Positions 62,052 to 64,000 of a stretch of 64,000 bases of DNA are shown here, piece by piece. The notes under the pieces were generated by a model, which saw nothing but the letters and a program-made list of their open reading frames with translations, searched no databases and was not told the origin of the DNA. The DNA lies in NCBI RefSeq assembly GCF_900302455.1, contig NZ_ONZG01000004.1, positions 372,001 through 436,000 of the forward strand, in the 5' to 3' direction. A program made the translations under genes and the position numbers. Every line of letters begins with the position of its first letter. The stretch's first letter is position 1. Source of the stretch: Falsiruegeria mediterranea M17. Its GTDB lineage: Bacteria; Pseudomonadota; Alphaproteobacteria; Rhodobacterales; Rhodobacteraceae.

Positions 62052-62717
62052 ATGAGCAGTTGGTTTGAATTCAATGCGGCGCTGGTGGTGTTCTTCCTCA
62101 GTCATATGATTCCCGTGCGTCCGCCCGTGCGCCCGTGGTTGGTGTCGCGGCTGGGGCAGCGAGGCTATCTGCTGGCTTACAGCGCCTTGTCCATCGTCAT
62201 TCTGGTCTGGCTGTTTGGTGCAGCGGCCCGCGCACCGTTCGTGGGTGTCATTCCTGCCGATCCCCTGTTGCGTTGGGTGCCTTTGGTGCTGATGCCGCTT
62301 GCGAGCGTGCTGGCGGTTGCCGGTCTGCGCGCCGTAAATCCGCTGTCCTTTGGTGGCTTGGGGCGGGGCGCTTTCGATCCTATGCGCCCCGGCGTTCTGG
62401 CCGTGTCGCGTCACCCGATCCTGCTGGCGGCGTCGCTTTGGGCCAGTGCCCATTTGCTGGTCAACGGCGATCTGGCCCATGTCATCCTTTTTGGACTGAT
62501 GGGGGGATTTGCCCTGATTGGCATGCGCCTCATCGATCGGCGCAAACGTCGGGAGATGTGTCACGCGTGGGAAGCCGCGGCCGCCAGGACCGCGATGTTC
62601 AATCCGCGTGGTTTAGCGCAGGTCGCGCTGTTGGACTGGGTAATGGGGGCTGGCCTTTTCGCGCTTTTGCTGCTCGCTCATGAAACTGTCATCGGGCTGC
62701 CCCCCTTGCCCGTGTGA
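62052..62717 (+). CDS. NnrU family membrane protein
   Basis: A 221-residue membrane protein of the NnrU family, with about six hydrophobic segments. FFLSHMIPVRPPVRPWLVSRLGQRGY is the conserved N-terminus, and MRPGVLAVSRHPILLAASLW is the central motif. NnrU was first seen near denitrification genes and is required for nitrite or nitric oxide reductase expression in Rhodobacter; many members lie elsewhere and are related to short-chain isoprenylcysteine-type enzymes. No denitrification genes are nearby. An FNR-type box is just upstream. DUF2478 follows. Confidence 0.88.
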   Translation: MSSWFEFNAALVVFFLSHMIPVRPPVRPWLVSRLGQRGYLLAYSALSIVILVWLFGAAARAPFVGVIPADPLLRWVPLVLMPLASVLAVAGLRAVNPLSFGGLGRGAFDPMRPGVLAVSRHPILLAASLWASAHLLVNGDLAHVILFGLMGGFALIGMRLIDRRKRREMCHAWEAAAARTAMFNPRGLAQVALLDWVMGAGLFALLLLAHETVIGLPPLPV

Positions 62718-62788
62718 ACCGGCACGCTGGTCGAGGGCCATACTCCGTGCTAGTTGGTCGGGAACCTGGGGACGAAGGAACCTTTTTC

Positions 62789-63292
62789 ATGCATCTGGCT
62801 TATGTCACCACCACGCAGCGTGGCGAAACCGACCGCTTGCTCAGCGCCTTTGCCGAGCGGCTCGAGGCCGAGGGTGTGTCCCTGGCTGGTGTGGTCCAGA
62901 CCAACACCGAATGCGCAGACAGCGCCAAGTGCGACATGGATCTGCGGGTGCTTTCGGGCAACGGCGAGGTGATCCGAATCTCGCAGTCTCTCGGCGAGGG
63001 CTCACGCGGGTGTCGGTTGGATCCGGCCGCGCTGGAGCAATCCGTTGGGCTGGTGACGGCGGCCCTCGAGGAACAGCCGCGCTTGCTGATCGTCAACAAG
63101 TTCGGCAAGCATGAGGCTGATGGCCGGGGGTTCCGCCCTATCATCGGCGAGGCCCTTGCCCGTGACATCCCTGTCCTGGTTGGTGTGAACGGCCTGAACG
63201 AAGACCGGTTCATCACATTCTCCGAAGGGGTTGCCGAAAAGCTGCCTGCGGATCTGGATGCGATGTCGGCCTGGCTGAATGGTATTTCTTGA
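62789..63292 (+). CDS. DUF2478 domain protein
   Basis: A 167-residue DUF2478 protein. The start ATG 62789 follows GAAGGA; the frame is open further upstream and overlaps nnrU, but the core begins here (HLAYVTTTQRGETDRLLSAFAE). Cys residues (NTECADSAKCDMDLRVL) and the P-loop-like LLIVNKFGKHEADGRGFRP are characteristic. The domain occurs next to molybdenum transport or other metal genes and may be a nucleotide-binding protein; its function is not established. It is probably in one operon with nnrU. Confidence 0.8.
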   Translation: MHLAYVTTTQRGETDRLLSAFAERLEAEGVSLAGVVQTNTECADSAKCDMDLRVLSGNGEVIRISQSLGEGSRGCRLDPAALEQSVGLVTAALEEQPRLLIVNKFGKHEADGRGFRPIIGEALARDIPVLVGVNGLNEDRFITFSEGVAEKLPADLDAMSAWLNGIS

Positions 63293-63325
63293 CGCGTTTT
63301 CGAATTTCGGGCACTCAGACAAGTG

Positions 63326-63505
63326 ATGGTTCCCTTGGGATCACCCAAGGGATGAAAAGGGAACACGGTGAGGTTTGCCCCGCGCGCCAAGTCCGTGACT
63401 GCCCCCGCAACTGTAAGCGGTGAGCGAAGCCAAATGTCCACTGGCCGAAAAGGTCGGGAAGGATGGCCAAGCATCGACCCGCAAGTCAGGAGACCTGCCA
63501 TCTTA
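63326..63505 (+). promoter_or_regulatory. Cobalamin riboswitch
   Basis: The sequence shows the ordered conserved blocks of a B12 riboswitch: GGGAA-CAC-GGTG (63359-63370), CCCGCAACTGTAAGCGG (63404-63420), CCACTGG (63438-63444), GGGAAGG (63456-63462) and the B12 box AGTCAGGAGACCTGCC (63484-63499). It would turn off the downstream genes when adenosylcobalamin is plentiful. A TCCT-GGA-AGGA hairpin (63531-63541) just before the AAGGAGG ribosome binding site may be its output switch. Confidence 0.95.
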
Positions 63506-63548
63506 TGTTCAACCAACCCGGGGCGGGGCGTCCTGGAAGGAGGCTTTG

Positions 63549-63635
63549 ATGGCACGTTCGTTGCGTGTTTGCATGATCGGCACCTTCTGTCCGCGCTTGG
63601 CAACAAGCGGAGCGGACAATGCTGGAAACACTTGA
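63549..63635 (+). CDS. Possible 28-residue mini-ORF after the riboswitch
   Basis: ATG 63549 follows a strong AAGGAGG (63537-63543), and the frame runs 28 codons (MARSLRVCMIGTFC...) to a stop at 63633-63635. It could be a leader peptide through which the riboswitch acts, or the rest of a lost gene. A second mini-ORF overlaps it. There is no recognised homologue. Confidence 0.4.
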   Translation: MARSLRVCMIGTFCPRLATSGADNAGNT

Positions 63636-63678
63636 TCGAAATGTTCTGATGTCGACACCCTTTTGGGGGCTGTCATGA
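63619..63678 (+). CDS. Possible 19-residue mini-ORF overlapping the ABC ATPase start
   Basis: ATG 63619 opens a frame of 19 codons (MLETLDRNVLM...) that ends at TGA 63676-63678, overlapping the start codon of the ABC ATPase (ATGA). It begins inside the previous mini-ORF, so the three frames form a chain that could couple translation. It has no good ribosome binding site of its own. Confidence 0.35.
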   Translation: MLETLDRNVLMSTPFWGLS

Positions 63679-64000
63679 CCAGCAACTCTTTTCTGATTGC
63701 ACGCGATCTTGAATACTATGCCCTGAACGGTGACGTCCTGCTGAAAAGCACTTCATTCGAGCTGGGTGAAGGTGCCATTCTGGCGATTGCCGGTCCAAAC
63801 GGTGCGGGGAAAACCACGCTCTTGAACCTGCTTTGCGGCGCGGTCGATCTGGCGTTGGGGGATGTTCTGATCAAAGGGCACAGCCTGAAACAGATGACAG
63901 CGGTCGAGCGGGCCCGAATGATTGCCGTGGTCAGCCAGCAAGAACTGCCAGACGGGCGGCTGATGCTGCGCGACTATGTGGCCCTGGGACAGATCCCCAT
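63675..64000 (+). CDS. ABC transporter ATPase for cobalamin/iron-siderophore type, partial
   Basis: The first 108 codons of an ABC ATPase, cut by the window end. FLIARDLEYYALNGDVLLKS is followed by Walker A IAGPNGAGKTTLLNLLCGAV and a Q-loop MIAVVSQQEL. It resembles BtuD/HmuV/FecE-type ATPases of iron, haem or B12 importers. Control by the cobalamin riboswitch suggests uptake of B12 or of a precursor. Permease and binding protein should follow beyond the window. Confidence 0.85.
   Translation, partial: MTSNSFLIARDLEYYALNGDVLLKSTSFELGEGAILAIAGPNGAGKTTLLNLLCGAVDLALGDVLIKGHSLKQMTAVERARMIAVVSQQELPDGRLMLRDYVALGQIP

Overview
The window is 64 kb of high-GC DNA from an alphaproteobacterium, most likely a marine Rhodobacteraceae (Roseobacter-group, Ruegeria-like) chromosome. 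The evidence is the gene content: a PccR/ScfR-type regulator with propionyl-CoA carboxylase and methylmalonyl-CoA mutase, an HdaA gene next to ppx, a betI-betC-betA choline-sulfate cluster, a TmoXWV-like quaternary-amine ABC transporter with a fused double permease, NnrU, and proS close to lolCD. Genes are dense with short spacers. I saw no rRNA, tRNA, CRISPR array, prophage or insertion sequence.

Layout. 0-9.3 kb: glutamine amidotransferase, cupin, SLC13/RCK permease, a TetR regulator with a serine hydrolase, YebC, a WYL regulator with an SRPBCC protein, and a LysR regulator divergent from a 2OG-Fe(II) oxygenase. 9.4-14.6 kb: a ClpP-fold membrane protein, a nitroreductase-fold enzyme carrying the iodotyrosine-deiodinase lid triad, the divergent ArgP/ArgO pair, a DMT exporter and a DUF1036 protein. 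14.6-18.5 kb: betI-betC-betA. 18.5-24.7 kb: a secreted nuclease, a YdcH-like protein, a fatty acid desaturase, pccR, a YciI protein with a LysR regulator, and a Bcr/CflA exporter. 24.7-36.7 kb: the propionyl-CoA assimilation region (pccB, pccA, mcm) with several small or unknown genes and a DcaP-like porin in between. 36.7-43.6 kb: VOC, GNAT, DjlA-like and EEP-nuclease genes, then the minus-strand operon perM-hdaA-ppx. 43.7-50.7 kb: a second SLC13/RCK permease, an unknown membrane protein, another 2OG oxygenase, proS, and a compositionally different stretch with a truncated haemoglobin. 50.9-56.9 kb: lolC-lolD, two small c-type cytochromes, a Zn-peptidase-like lipoprotein, Tag glycosylase, a thioesterase and an exported protein. 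57.0-63.3 kb: the TmoXWV-like transporter, an EamA transporter, nnrU and a DUF2478 gene. 63.3-64.0 kb: a cobalamin riboswitch followed by two mini-ORFs and the start of an ABC ATPase gene that runs off the window.

How the parts fit. Propionyl-CoA is carboxylated by PccAB and rearranged by the B12-dependent mutase. PccR probably controls pccB and itself through GCAAATTTGC-type palindromes, and the riboswitch-controlled ABC gene at the right edge may serve B12 supply. Choline-O-sulfate is hydrolysed by BetC and oxidised by BetA. The same ATTGA-N4-TCAAT box lies in front of betI and in front of the distant ABC transporter, which suggests one BetI regulon and a choline/betaine-type substrate. An identical 14-base FNR-type box lies before nnrU and before the YdcH-like gene.

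No obviously new defence or mobile system was found. The best leads are the shared regulatory boxes, the deiodinase-like flavoprotein, a nested hairpin inside a coding region, a possible small RNA at about 30.3 kb, and the mini-ORF chain behind the riboswitch.
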